DNA of 64,000 bases from Xenopus tropicalis (lineage: Eukaryota > Chordata > Amphibia > Anura > Pipidae), in the NCBI RefSeq assembly GCF_000004195.4, contig NC_030677.2, positions 98,422,829 to 98,486,828 of the forward strand, given 5' to 3'. The stretch's first letter is position 1; the number at the start of each line of letters is the position of its first letter. A program made the position numbers and the translations under genes. A model generated the notes under the pieces. That model had not been told where the DNA came from. It saw only the letters and a program-made list of their open reading frames with translations, and did not search any database. This document shows, one piece after another, positions 26,480 to 38,476 of the stretch.

Positions 26480-28763
26480 TTCATATAAATAAACTGATAC
26501 TGTTACACTTTTCTTGTAATAGTAGAGCCCATCTTACAGCTTTACAGAGATGTGCTAGCTATGAAGGGAAATCCAGTTCTACAGTTACACTGAGCTAGGG
26601 CAGTGTAAGCAGTGCTGTTGCAATGTGACAATGCAACATTACTTCAGGTGGTACTTTACAAGGGGCAGCAAAAAACCCTGGAACTTTTAGAGGCACCATT
26701 TTGGTTCTTTCTATCGCAGAAAGCATCACTGCAGGAGCAGCAGATCTTGAAGAACCACTGTGCATGATCCTTCTATAAGCTTCTATTGGCTCTATTTAGT
26801 CCCTGACTATTGAAAGACTGTGCTGACCCATTGGTTAACACCATAACCACAACTCTGTGTTCACCAAAGTTAAATACTGTCAGTGTGTAAGTGTGAGAAC
26901 CTATAAGTAACACTGGGCAGGTCTGCTAATCATAATGACATGTTTCATGTTTCTGTTATATTTCTGTTATATTATAGGAATGTGTCAGTATCGCTTTAAT
27001 TTTAATCATCTAAAAAATATCTGGTGAAGCAGTCTCCAGTTAAGGGATGTAACAAATGTGCATTGTAACTTCATAAGGCTCATTTACTCAAGCAGAGCTG
27101 TATGCTAAAGTCTGGAACATGTTGCCATGTTTTTACCCACAAAACAGCATTTTACTCTGAATTTAAGGCTGAGTGCAATTCAGCTTATGCCAGATTTAAT
27201 CATGTTGGTGCAATACCCTTTGGTATGGTGGTCAGAGTGTGCAGTGGGAATGAATGTATTTCCAAACAATTCCATTGGCACAAGTACTTAACAGAATGCC
27301 ATTTGACTGGTGTATTACTGTGCCAGTATATATTAGCTGAAATGCTAGATACCAGGGGTTTATGGAACCCAGTAGAGATGTTTTGCACCAACAATAATTT
27401 TTGATAGCTTAGTTACCAACCATCAAATACAAGGTACAGTTTTATTATTACAGAGCAAAAGCAAATTATAACAAATAAGACTAGTTTGCTTCAACAGAGT
27501 TATATGAAAAAAGACATTCCCATATTTGGAGCTTTCTGGATAAGGGGTTTCCATATAATAGATCCCATACTTTCACGTGTATGGGGGTGATTTAATAGCA
27601 TTCAAATGTAAAACTTCACCATCTAAAACAATCCAACACCATCTAAAACAATCCAACAACACATTTTTAGTGCAGGCAAGGGAGCAATAGCTGAACTGGG
27701 AAATCAGTTGCATAATGTGGATATTTCTCTGCTTAACTGCCAAGAAGAAGTTAAAATGTACAAGACAAGTTTGTATTTATGCACCATATAGTAGCTAAAA
27801 TATTATTTTATTAGAACCACACTTTCTAACATGCCTCTTTAAAAAGGTACAGTAAGAAATAAAACACAGATGAAATCTCTGTTGCAAATAATACAAAAAG
27901 GTGCATAGTTATACAACCTGTGTATATATTTGAATATTGTGCAAAAACGATTGTAAAATACATAATATGTTTATAAAACTCTATGAACACCATGCATCGT
28001 GATCATAGAAATAATTACTTACAAAACAAGTTTTTTCCTGCTTTTTTTAAACCAAACACCCAAGTTTTACTCTTGGCTATGTATTTGCATAAAACCACTA
28101 CACAGCTATATACAACCATGTCATATTACAGGGCGTACTGTTGGAAAAAGTAGTGATGTACAGTGTATTTCCATGCAGGTTTTTGTAAATATGCTCCCTG
28201 ATTAATGTGTTTCTGTGTGTGTGTATGTATAAGTGTGTATGTAGGGTTGGTGCTGGAGGGTATTCTTTATTTACATTACAACTGCTGGCAATCTGGTGTT
28301 TATTTCTGTTATGTAACTTAATATTTTCTCCCAGCATATGAAATATTTCCTCCTTTTTTAAAAGGTATTTTGTCACCTGATTGATTCATAAAATATTAAC
28401 ATAATCATTTGTTTATATACATTTCCAACAAATTAAGCAGTGATTTGTAGAGGATACTTAATCATTCGCATCAGTACCTGCCTTCTGCCCCCAATGGATT
28501 TTAAAATCTAATTCCCTTCTACAGACACACAAATTCAATTTCATCAGAAGTCAGTTAACTTACCAGTGGGCTGTTAGATATCAGCAGGGTAAGCTAAAGA
28601 AACCCACTGGAAAACAGAGATATACTTTAAACCTTATGCAGATATTGAACACTGAGATATAAAAGTGAGGCAAAGATATATATATGGGAATGTTTCATAT
28701 GCATTTATCCCCCCCTGTTGCTGTTTATTTTCACTTATATTAAACATGGCTCTGTGCCCCTTA
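26480..28763. other. intronic non-coding sequence
   Basis: Contains a fragment of the palindromic MITE of 4478 at 27521-27572 (GGAGCTTTCTGGATAAGGGG, then TAGATCCCATACTT) and a perfect 20-bp tandem duplication at 27617-27656 (unit CACCATCTAAAACAATCCAA). Otherwise nothing is recognised. Confidence 0.5.
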
Positions 28764-28941
28764 CACTAGCTCAGGGGTGGGCAAACTACGGCCCGCAGGC
28801 CACGTCCGGCCCCTTGGCCGGAATTAAACAGACGAAGGGGGCGTAACACTGGCCTGGCCCTGCCCGCCCTGGCCCGGTCTGGCCCAGGGGTGAGTAAATG
28901 TGGCCCGTGAGCCAAACAGTTTGCCCACCCCTGCACTAGCT
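28764..28941. mobile_element. hAT-type MITE with 8-bp target duplication
   Basis: Element 28772-28933 (162 bp) starts CAGGGGTGGGCAAAC and ends GTTTGCCCACCCCTG, a perfect 15-bp inverted repeat. It is flanked by CACTAGCT at 28764-28771 and 28934-28941, the 8-bp duplication of hAT elements. The GC-rich interior (ACGGCCCGCAGGCCACG) is typical of the widely distributed family with these ends. It has no transposase. Confidence 0.93.
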
Positions 28942-29118
28942 ATATGTGAGGAATGGTCTCTGTAGTATCTGCAATGTACTTTTAAGGCACAGAGGCAGGC
29001 CGGGTAAGAAGGCATAAATAGGAAGTACTAGCGTGATAGAGTAAGCAGAGGAAGGAATGGGAATTGTACAAGGAATAAAGTTGACTCTCCAATGCAAGCT
29101 GTGTGTGTAATTTATGCA

Positions 29119-30148
29119 TTAAAAGGACATGTAAACCCCACACACAAAAATGTTATCAGGGAACAGCCTTTTTGAAATCTTTCAATACCTGCCACTCTGG
29201 TTGTCCAGAGGTTAAAGGAACAGTAACACCAAAAAATGAAAGTGTATAAAAGTAATTACAATATAATGTACTGTTGCCCTGCATTGCTACAACTGGTGTG
29301 TTTGCCTCAGAAAGACTACTATAGTTTATATAAGTAAGCTGCTGTGTAGCCATGGGGGCAGCCATTCAAAGGAGAAAAGACACAGGTTACTTAGCAGATA
29401 ACAGATAAAACACCCATTATATGGGGTTTATCTACTAGTTATCTGCTATGTAACCTGTGCCTTTTCTCCTTTTTTCCAGCTTGAATGGCTGCCCCCGTGG
29501 CTACACAGCAGCTTATTTATATAGTAGCTTTTCTGTAGCAAAAACACCAGTTTTTTGCAGAGCAACAGCACGTTATATTTTAATTACTTTAAAACACTTT
29601 AATTTTTTGATGTTACTGTTCCTTTAATAGTAAGGCTGCAGTGTCCCCTTTATCACTTAGATTTTCCTTCTCCTCCTGTAACTCACTCCCCCCCCCTCAG
29701 AATTGCTTTGACTTCTGGCTTGTGGGCATGCTCAATTGTTCTAAGCTCAGATTACTAAACACACCCTCCAGTCTAGCAGACAGTCAAGAGATGGCATTGC
29801 TGGTTCCCATAGAAACTCAGCTCTAGTTGTCTGCTTCAATTTTTTTCTCCTAACTTTCTCTCCTGAGCTCAGCTCAAGCAAAGCAGAACTTTATCAGACA
29901 GTTCTGCCAATGTCAGGCTGTATGAAATGTATGCTAAATATGGGTCTTTGTTTGCAGACTTAAATGTATCTGATTATGTATCAGAGGAAAAATGGCCTGT
30001 AGGTGAAAGCTGCTATTTGCTTTTAGAAAATGTGATGGTGCTAGAAAACAGAGAGGATATATGCAGTACAAATAATGCCATTTGGGTGGGGGAGACGTGC
30101 CCAACTGATATACATTGTAGGCAAATGTAGGCTTTACATGTCCTTTAA
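29119..30148. mobile_element. T2-type MITE (GGACATGTAAA ends) carrying a nested MITE
   Basis: Bounded by TTAA at 29119-29122 and 30145-30148. Left AAAAGGACATGTAAACCCC and right GGCTTTACATGTCCTTTAA are inverted. A second T2 MITE lies at 29212-29627. Without it the outer element is about 610 bp. Short frames inside are not genes. Confidence 0.82.
29212..29627. mobile_element. T2-type MITE (TTAAAGGAACAGTAACACC)
   Basis: 416 bp, TTAA at both ends. The left end TTAAAGGAACAGTAACACC and the right end GATGTTACTGTTCCTTTAA are inverted. An inner palindrome (ACAGGTTACTTAGCAGATAA against TTATCTGCTATGTAACCTGT) marks the family. Near-identical to the copy at 51586-51991. Confidence 0.9.
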
Positions 30149-30224
30149 GCACACACTGACTGATGCAGACATAACAGTTTCTAGCCAGTGAATTTAGGTC
30201 ATAGACATTGACCATTATTGGAAA

Positions 30225-30650
30225 TTAAAGAAGTAGCTCACTGTTAATAATTCAACTTTTAGTATGATGTAGGCAGTGATATTCTGAGACAATTTGCAAT
30301 TAGTCTTTTTTTTATTTTTGTTTTATTAGTTAGCTTGTTGTTCAGCAACTCTCCAGTTTGGAATTTTGGTAGCCACCTGGTTGCTATGGGGCAACTTACC
30401 CTGGCAACCAGCTAGTGGATGAGAGACTGGACAATGAATAGAAGAGGACACAAATAGAAAGAGAAGTAATGAAAATGAGCAATAACAATACAAAACAACA
30501 GAGTAGTTATTTTTGGGCTTTTAGTGTCACTTAACACCATTTGAAAACTGGAAAGAGAAAAAAGAAGAGAAAGGCAAATATTCCAAAACCTATAAAAATG
30601 CAGACCAATTGAAAAATGCTAAAAATAGGATATTCTGTGACACACTACAA
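30225..30650 (+). mobile_element. T2-like MITE (same family as 25195)
   Basis: Contains AACTTTTAGTATGATGTAG, TTCTGAGACAATTTGCAATT, GCCACCTGGTTGCTATGGGG, AACTGGAAAGAGAAAAAAG and GCAGACCAATTGAAAAATGC in the order of the family. The ends are eroded. Confidence 0.75.
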
Positions 30651-30669
30651 GGAAACGCAACTAATCATT

Positions 30670-32855
30670 TTCAAAATGCTTGAACCTGTCATTACAACAT
30701 CATCCAAGGGTGGGGGGAGGAGCCAAATGTTGCAGAGGAGACACCCAACGCTGACCCACTTACCCACACTAACATCTTCATCTGAATTTCATACCACATT
30801 TTTCAGGGAACTAAAGATTACTGGACTGAGACAATATGAGAGACAAGGTTCTATCTGCAGGGTTGCTTGGCAGACACACTCAGGATCAGGAGTTGGGAGG
30901 GTTCAATAATCCAAGAGAACCTCAGAGTAGTTGTGTGGTTCTTCCAGACTGAGAGGAGCCAATTAAGATAAGTTTGTGTCATATGTCTCATATGGATCTA
31001 TCCTAATATACTCCTAACTGAGTTTTTCAGAGCAAGTTTCTTTGGGTAGAGACCTGGAACGTTGTGGAGGGATTCTCTATCCTGCCTTGGGAACCCCACA
31101 ACGTCCTCTAACATGAACAGGATTTCACAGATGGAGAGAGGGGAGTATGGACTACCCCCCCCCTCCCAGGAATGGGTAACATTGCCAGCATTGTAACACA
31201 ACCTCTGCTGCAAGAAAATGTCATCTGCATGAAAAACATGACCATGTGAAAACTTTTATGTGACTTTAACATATTTAAATTAAAGAGGAAAGATATGTTA
31301 AATTAGATAAATATCTGCCCCTAGTCTCATGTCCCTAAATAAATCTTCCTGTTGATATTACAAATTAATGATATATTTAACATATTTTGGTAGAATAACC
31401 CAATAAATGAAAAATCATGCTGCAATGTTTGTATTCTCCTTACCAATCTAGTTGAAACATTTTCCTACCTGCTTTCAAGCAGAATTAGAAATCTCTACTT
31501 CTTTTCATGAGGTTGGTAAGAGCTGTTTTCTATACAACAGATGGAGTAGCCAGGGATAACCCCCAACCCCTCCCCCCCTTAAAGGATACATTATCATAGG
31601 CTTGCCCCCCATTCCCACTGTTTGCTCCCCCAGGTCTGAAAACATTACCTTAATGAAAATCTGCTATTTTTGTGCAAGACACATAAATGTGTACAGCGAA
31701 CATGTAAAGCTACTTACATAAGCATAAAATCTTCCTATATTGTCAATATTATAACAATGACACAAAAAGTTATAGGACACAGGTTTATTGCTGTTCTATG
31801 AATAATATCCCAATGGAATATTCTTTATAGTGCTACTTTTGTAATTCCTTTACAAGAAATGGAAATAATAATTATAAATAATAATGTTGCACTGCATTGA
31901 GTCCTGTTTTTTATTCTAGACTATCCAAAACTATAAAAATAAGTAGAATGTAGAAATTAAAGAATTGACTAGATTATAATCTGGAGTATGCATGGATATA
32001 TTTGCTGGGCCGATGTCTACCATATAACCTGGGCATATATGGCAGGTCGGGGGTTCGTTTGACAGACTAGTCTGTAACCCACTGGGTTAGTAGATGATCT
32101 GCCTATGTTCAGTGTCGGTGAGTGAATAGCGTATAGACACATAGAAGAGGAACCTCTAAATTTTCACCACCCTGTATGAATCCGATTTGCTTCTTTTTGT
32201 ATCTATTGTGTCCAGTGTAAATATCTATTTATAACGAGACGCAAATTACACTTAATAAAAGTAATGAAAATTCATGTATGCTGGAATTAAATATAGCTTT
32301 TAAAAAATATGGATTATTATTAAACAACTTGTGTCGCCTACTAAATGTAATGATAATATCACCGATTCAGTGTATGTGCCTGTTTTCTCTGCTGAAAATA
32401 TAAAGTGAAAAAGTCTACGCGCATTTAAATGCAATAACTAAGAATAAAGCAGTATTTTGCAGGTGCCACTAAAAACAATTACATTTTAACAATGGTACCC
32501 CAAAAATACTCGGTCCCCCAGCAGTGTCCGGAGGCTTCCAACAAGCCCACAAGGACTGGCAGTAATGTGTCCAATTTGTGTTGTGCATTTGTAAGATTAC
32601 AATTAGACTTGGCCGCTAAATACATGGGGTGCTGCTCCTTATAACATACATTTAAAAAAAAAATATCGCAGTCCCTGTGCCAATTAGAGCAGCGCTATCA
32701 CAATAACAGCGCAGCCCCTCCACCCAAATTAAACGCAGTTCTGCCCCTACATTAGTCTGGGCCTCTGAAGGATATTTGCGGTTTGGTTCATGCTTAGTGA
32801 ATAACAGTAGCTGCGTGTATTTAAAGCGAAACGCTCATTTTTGAGAGAAGGGAAA
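30670..32855. other. intronic non-coding, repeat-poor from about 31980
   Basis: No gene recognised. From about 31980 to 32830 no repeat ends are visible and the base composition is more mixed, so conserved non-coding sequence is possible. Confidence 0.4.
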
Positions 32856-32861
32856 TACCTA

Positions 32862-32985
32862 AATCAGGCACGTCCAACCCATATGCTTCAAGCTGTTGTA
32901 GAACTACAAGTCCCAGGCTGTGGCGGAAATACTGAGAAATGCAGTTTTACTGCAGCTGGAGGCTTGAGACTGGACTTCCCTGGTG
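32862..32985. mobile_element. short hAT-like MITE
   Basis: Contains the widespread phrase AGCTGTTGTAGAACTACAAG then TCCCAGGCTG. The ends are inverted-like: CAGGCACGTCCAACCC against GACTGGACTTCCCTG. I see no clear 8-bp duplication, so the boundaries are tentative. Confidence 0.5.
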
Positions 32986-32989
32986 TTTG

Positions 32990-33779
32990 CACTGAAAATG
33001 TCCAACAAACGATCGACAATATATGCCCTGTGTACTTGTATCTGCGTCCCCCAGGGGGGCCCTCTGATAATGGGGGCCCAGGGCCAATGCCCTTTCTGAC
33101 CTACCCTAAAACGACTCTATACACACACTAACATGCTGTTTTGCTTCACTTCAGACTTGCAATCTAAACAATATTTGAAGAAGCCACAGATGAAATCGAT
33201 TCTCCTGACTGAGATGAATTAGGGTTAGTAATTCGAATTTATTGATCCAGCTTCTTGCATCCCCCCAAACACACACACACGCCAGATCCACCCAATATAA
33301 TTACCAGTTTAAATGTAATCAGAGAACTGCATATGCATGAATGTGTGCAGCTTGAATTGTAGTCGTGAAAGTATATACACGTCAGTGTATCTGTATGTGT
33401 ACGTATATACACACATATATTCCAACACAGTTGTGTTTGGTGATCGAAAGAGGAAAGGTAGAGTTGTTTTAAATCAAATATAGTGTTAGATGTCATTAGA
33501 TGTATGCCATACTTTCTGATCAAAAATGCATCTAAAGTCATTTTAAACACATAGTTTCATACATATAAATTTTAGGTATTGTTCACAAGTAGGTCTAAAT
33601 GTGTGTAATAATGTAGAAATATTTGGCAAATCCTACCGGTAGCTTAATATGGAATCTATAAAGGAAGCTTGTTAAAGTACTTGAAATACAAAAAGTATAT
33701 TTGTGTCGTAAATGTGAATATTTCAACATAAGTCTGAACGTTCCCACTTTCTTCATTTGCATCAATCCAGCAAATCCAT
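32990..33779. other. intronic non-coding sequence
   Basis: AT-rich with short CA tracts (33269-33280) and TGTATATACAC-type runs near 33370-33420. Nothing else recognised. Confidence 0.4.
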
Positions 33780-34050
33780 CCCTAACCCAAAGGCTTTTGC
33801 TGCACCATCCCCGCTCCCTGGTATGGTTAATAATTCATCTGCGGTTTATACCTTTGTTTTTATGAAGCATTGATTAATATATTAACAGGGCATATTAAAC
33901 ATGCATGAAAAGAAATGCAGCTAAATTCATTAGGACAGCAACCCCAGAAGTGATTAAATGAATTAAATGAATTTGTGCATGGTCAATAAGATCAGCACAA
34001 CCCGTGTTTCACTGTATAGTTGTACTGCATTAATATAAAGTAGTAATATA
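33780..34050. promoter_or_regulatory. candidate intronic enhancer with HNF1-like and ONECUT-like sites
   Basis: A repeat-free interval in onecut3 intron 1. GGTTAATAATTCAT at 33825-33838 matches the HNF1 palindrome GTTAATNATTAAC except at two positions. ATTGATTAA at 33869-33877 matches the ONECUT/HNF6 core, followed by TATATTAAC. Downstream are AT-rich homeodomain-like repeats (AAATGAATTAAATGAATT) near 33955-33972. Function is inferred from motif clustering and position. Confidence 0.35.
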
Positions 34051-34068
34051 TAAAGTACACATAGATAT

Positions 34069-34200
<132 letters not shown>

Positions 34201-34209
34201 TTTGTACTT

Positions 34210-34814
34210 ATATGCCGCTGTGCGATTCTACAGTTCGCTGTACTGTTTCAGGGAAAGTCATTATTTTTATATTTGTGACCAAGATATAAAACTGAAACTG
34301 CTCAATTAGATTGAACTAGAAAGGTACTTAAAGAGCCAATTGTGGCAGTGTTTAAATCTTTATTTACCAGAACCTTGTAAAGCCAGAACAATTTGCATTC
34401 TATTAACTGCTTTTCAATAGGGCATTGACTGGAACTAAAGGATGCCACTATCCTGCCCTAATTACAGCCATCTGAATTACACTAAGTGCATACGAATAGG
34501 CACTTCGCACTCAGGGCCTCTCCTTATACTGGGAGAACTGGGTTCTGTGAATATTGGGGCTTCTACTATACTAGGAAGGGAGGCCTATATGTACTGTATA
34601 TTGTTGGGGTGAAAATACCTAAAAGGCATGGGGTAGGAAAGAATGGCCAAAAGGGGTAATGGGGGAGGCAAGACAGAAACCACAAGAGGGATTGGGTGGG
34701 ACCAGAGGATCCAAATTGCGATTCAATTAAATCCCTGCGGACCATTTCTGTACCTATAAGATATGTACTGTGAATTAGAATTGAGATTTCAAAATATATT
34801 GATAGAATAATTTA
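34210..34814. other. intronic non-coding sequence
   Basis: Nothing recognised. Confidence 0.4.
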
Positions 34815-34957
<143 letters not shown>

Positions 34958-34959
34958 AT

Positions 34960-36135
34960 ACATTGGTTAATCAGACGTGTAGCTGCACAAGTGGGACAAT
35001 ACTCTGTAATGATGTTTGTTGTGTAAATTCAGATGCTCAAATGGGATCGGACAACAGCTATGGAGCACAGGCACCTCTGCTGATGGATAGCACATGCACA
35101 GAGTGGAGCACGCCATTATCGGCTTGCACTGAGCTCGTACTATCAATGCAAATAATTCCCTCACTGACCACTAGTCTTGGCCTTCCTGCTTCTTTCCAAT
35201 GCGCGAAAGTGCCCAGTACCGACGCTGGTTCCGCACACTGGGCGCACTGTAATGGGCATTACGCTGGGCAAAAGATGAAAGTGAATGATCTGTTCAGTGC
35301 TGGTCTGTATGAGAAATGGCAAATTGTATTTCAACGCAGTCGAAAAGAAATATCAATACTATCGTTTTATGATATGGTTTCCTGTAAAATGAGTGTGGCA
35401 TTGGCAAGTGATCCAAGATTTGTGGTAGATGCCAGTTGGCTAGGAAGGTGGTAGGTATAAAGACCTATTCAAAATTGGGTGGGGGATATTACCCCAATAT
35501 TGGCAATGGTTGGTTCGTTGGCACAGGGGAAAAGAGATTCCCCAGTGGCTCTGTCTGTGTGCTATAGATAATTGATTGGATCTGCCATTTGCGAAATGAA
35601 GAGGCCTCGGAGAGATCGATAGGCCGAGAGGCAGCTGGATGAGGATATAGTGAACAGTTTCTCTGCTCCTGATAACAGCTACATCCATCCTTATTATTTT
35701 GGACTTGGTTTTCTGCACTAGTACCTGTCTGTATACCTTCCCTCACGTTGCGACGCCCCTTTCTATATGTGCCCCATACTGAATTACATTAACCCAAAGA
35801 GAGCATTTATTCAAACAAATCTGACGCAATTCTATGGCAAATCATTTATTGCTCGAAAGCATTAGAGACTTTACTCCATGGGCACCACTCCAAGGTTAGC
35901 CTCCAGGTTCTATCCTCTCTAGAATTCATTGCGTTTTTTTCAAATCTGCCTGAATGTGATGAACGTGGCCTAAGCCTATTTTCGTATATGGCGTACATTA
36001 TATTAGCACTGACACCCCTCACCCCACGACGCCCATTCTCCAATACTGATATGCCCAAACAGGTTTTATTTATTTGGAAGATGGGAACCATGCTGACATA
36101 ATTTTAATGTTTATGAAACAATTTTCCATGTGAAC
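34960..36135. other. intronic non-coding, unassigned open frames
   Basis: A 163-residue frame at 34963-35454 starts with TTG rather than ATG, has no recognisable domain and is not supported as an exon. No repeat family recognised. Confidence 0.4.
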
Positions 36136-36139
36136 TTTC

Positions 36140-36640
36140 CCTGCCTTGGCACTCCAATACATTCTCACAAGTGTGCCCCAGTGCTTGCTTTGTACCTAAA
36201 GGATTTCTTATACTATGCTTTCTAATGCTGGCCTGTACCCTCAGACACTCTGTACTCTCAGACATCCACCAGTGAATGCTATGTACCCTCAATTATCCAC
36301 ACTATGAGCCCACGCCACCAGTGTTTGTCATGCCCATTCAGACTTCGAAGACACTCTGTGTACCCTGTATTCATTAGCCTCGATCTCTCCATACTATGCA
36401 CCCCAATACATATACCCATAAAGTCTTCCTTTCGACTTAGACTTAAATATCATTATTGAAAATCTGTTTCGTGCAATGTTGTACCCGGCCCCTGGCAACA
36501 AGGCTTTCCCACGCTACGCACCCTGTGTGCCAATCACACTCGCCTTCCCAACACTATATAGCTCCAACCTTCTTACCCCAAGGCCTATCTTGCACCCTCG
36601 AACCACTCCATGTACCCATGTGCATGTGTTGCGCAATAAT
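36140..36640. repeat. possible degenerate tandem repeat
   Basis: Phrases such as CTATGTACCCTCA, ACTATGCACCCC, CTGTGTACCCTG, ACTATGAGCCCA and CCATGTACCCATG recur at roughly 40-70 base intervals with related flanks (CACCAGTG twice). Strongly diverged. Confidence 0.4.
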
Positions 36641-36644
36641 TAAT

Positions 36645-37387
36645 ACCCCAACATCAATAGTCTCAGACTATAATAAGCTATTTTTTTGCCAATATACTAT
36701 TTTTATACAGGGCCTTAGAGAAAGAGATACCAAAAGTTACTTTAAAATATACATTAATGGATACATTCTAAGTACATAATTTGGCGCATATTTTATGGGA
36801 GCACTATACCCAGTAAATAAATACCAGCCTTTCCAGTAACTTCTTTTTAAAAGTGAGGACTAAAACTGGCTATTAGTCAAGATTTAGACCCGTGCAAGCA
36901 TTCCATGGGAAAGGCTACAGCACAGGTGGTAAACCAGGCCAGACCATTCCCATGTGTTATTTCCAAGTCATGGCAATGCCGCACAATGTGTAGCGCAAGT
37001 ATTAGCGGAGTTAACTTTGGGGGTGCGTCTCTTTTTCCCGGCATCATCAGCACGACTTGACCACTAAAGTGCCACTGGCTAGAAACCTGACGCAGAATGT
37101 AATAGTAATTTAGAACAAAACATACCCCTGTCTCTTCATTAAACAATAGAGAAGCTTTGGCTAGCCCTGATATCCACAAAGCAACTGACATGTTGTGGTG
37201 ACCTCAAAGAAATTATGTGTTATCCGATAATATAATGGCATATTAAGATGATTGTCAACTCACAAGAGGATCCCGATTTAAACCCTATCATTTTCCACAC
37301 CCTGAAACTCTGAAGCAGTTGTTGACCCGAAGGGAAGAGTCCAGCAATGTAGGATCTCTTAGTTTTGTGGAAGCGCATTGCACAGGA
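36645..37387. other. intronic sequence next to onecut3 exon 1
   Basis: Repeat-free, mixed composition; may contain proximal intronic regulatory sequence. No specific site assigned. Confidence 0.35.
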
Positions 37388-37440
37388 CTAAAACATGGCA
37401 CATCTTATGGCAAACAGCTGCTTTTGTATATATAAAATGA

Positions 37441-37449
37441 TGTTCTTAC
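37441..37449 (-). other. onecut3: onecut3 intron 1 splice donor
   Basis: On the minus strand the coding sequence runs GCTGGCAG and then GTAAGAACA. This matches the vertebrate 5' splice-site consensus and interrupts the codon after RLA at phase 1, where ONECUT proteins continue with Ala-Cys-Lys. Reading on into the intron adds only about 20 unrelated residues before a stop. Confidence 0.93.
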
Positions 37450-38476
37450 CTGCCAGCCTGAGAGCAGACATTCTCTGAAACTCAGGCTCTTGGAGCCACT
37501 TCCACATTCTCCTAAAGGTCTCTCGCCCAGACTTAAGCTTACTCCAAGGTTTTGGATTCCTCAAGAGATCGGACAGGGTTCCCTGTGACCTGCACAAGAT
37601 CCTCTGGGCAAAGATGGCTTGTGGGATGCTGTATCGCTTCAGTTCGGCGGTGATCCGCTGAGCCACCTCTTTGGTATTAATTTCCTCTACTTGACCATTG
37701 CCTCCAGCCTGAGAACCAGAGGTGGACGCCTGCCTTTCTCTATCACCCAGGAGGGAGCCATTGGATGAGACGTGGTGGTGGCCATGTGGGTGCATTCCAT
37801 TTAAAGGTGGCATCATGCCAGCACCTGGGCCACCCAAGCCCCTGGTCAGGTGGTCTTCACTCCTGGAAAGCATGGCAGCATGGGAGTCGAAGCTGTTGGG
37901 TGATAACATTTTTTCATTACTCAGGTGTCCTCCTGGGCCATAGGGGCCCAGGGACTGTTGTGAGTTGTGCAAAGTGCCCAGGCCATTGGAAAGCGGAGAC
38001 AGCGGTTGCCCCATTGTTGTCATGTCCTTTGGATAGTGGCCATAGAGGTTTCCCATTGATGCCAGCCCTCTCTCATCCCTCATTAAGGTGAAACTGCCGC
38101 TCACGTTGCCGGCGAGTCTCTGGTGGTGATGATGATGGTGGTGGTGATGGTGCGGATGGTGGAATTTGTCAGATACCGTGGATATGGGCGGCAGGTGCTG
38201 GAGAGGGGTTAGAGTGGTGTAGGTGCTGCTAAGGCTCATCCCTGATGGGGATTCACAGGACATGTTCATGGCTGGATGCAATGGGCCGCCGAGATGCTCA
38301 GATCTGTATTCCCCTCCGTCCAGGATGGAAGTCATGCTGGTTACCATAGCAGGCCGGCCATGGGACACCAGGTTCCTGTGGGATGGCTGCCTGCTGTGCG
38401 AGGAGCTCATTATCTCCCCAGCCTGAGAGTGGGTCACACTGTGTAGGTTCCCTAAATTCTCCATTGTGAGCTCCAT
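37450..38476 (-). CDS. onecut3: ONECUT3 homeobox transcription factor, exon 1 (coding part)
   Basis: Exon 1 of a ONECUT (HNF6-type) DNA-binding transcription factor acting in the nucleus in endoderm and neural development. Reading from the ATG at 38476 gives 342 codons plus one base. Visible in order: an N-terminal MELTMENLGNLHSV block; a conserved region around residues 41-57 ending SILDGG; TYTTLTPLQHLPPISTVSDK (86-105, approximately); a His tract (109-118); SGSFTLMRDERG (about 127-137); and a complete CUT domain (264-342) from EEINTKEVAQRI to SALRLA. I favour paralogue 3 over 1 or 2 because of LHSVTHSQAGE, PLQHLPP, GPGGHLSNEK and FAQRILCRSQ, which resemble ONECUT3. The start has a strong Kozak context (AAG before ATG, G after). 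The frame stays open to a GTG at 38485, an unlikely start. The exon ends at a consensus donor (GGCAG then GTAAGA). The homeodomain exon is missing from this window. Confidence 0.95.

Noticed and set aside
29156..29365. 69-residue frame also seen at 51548-51739
   Set aside because: The shared protein reflects two copies of the same T2 MITE, not a gene family.
32041..32080. tRNA-like GGGTTCG box
   Set aside because: GGGTTCGTTTGAC departs from the B-box consensus, and no matching A box or cloverleaf was found.
34963..35454. 163-residue open frame on the plus strand
   Set aside because: It begins with TTG, not ATG, has no recognisable domain, and lies in the opposite strand of an intron.
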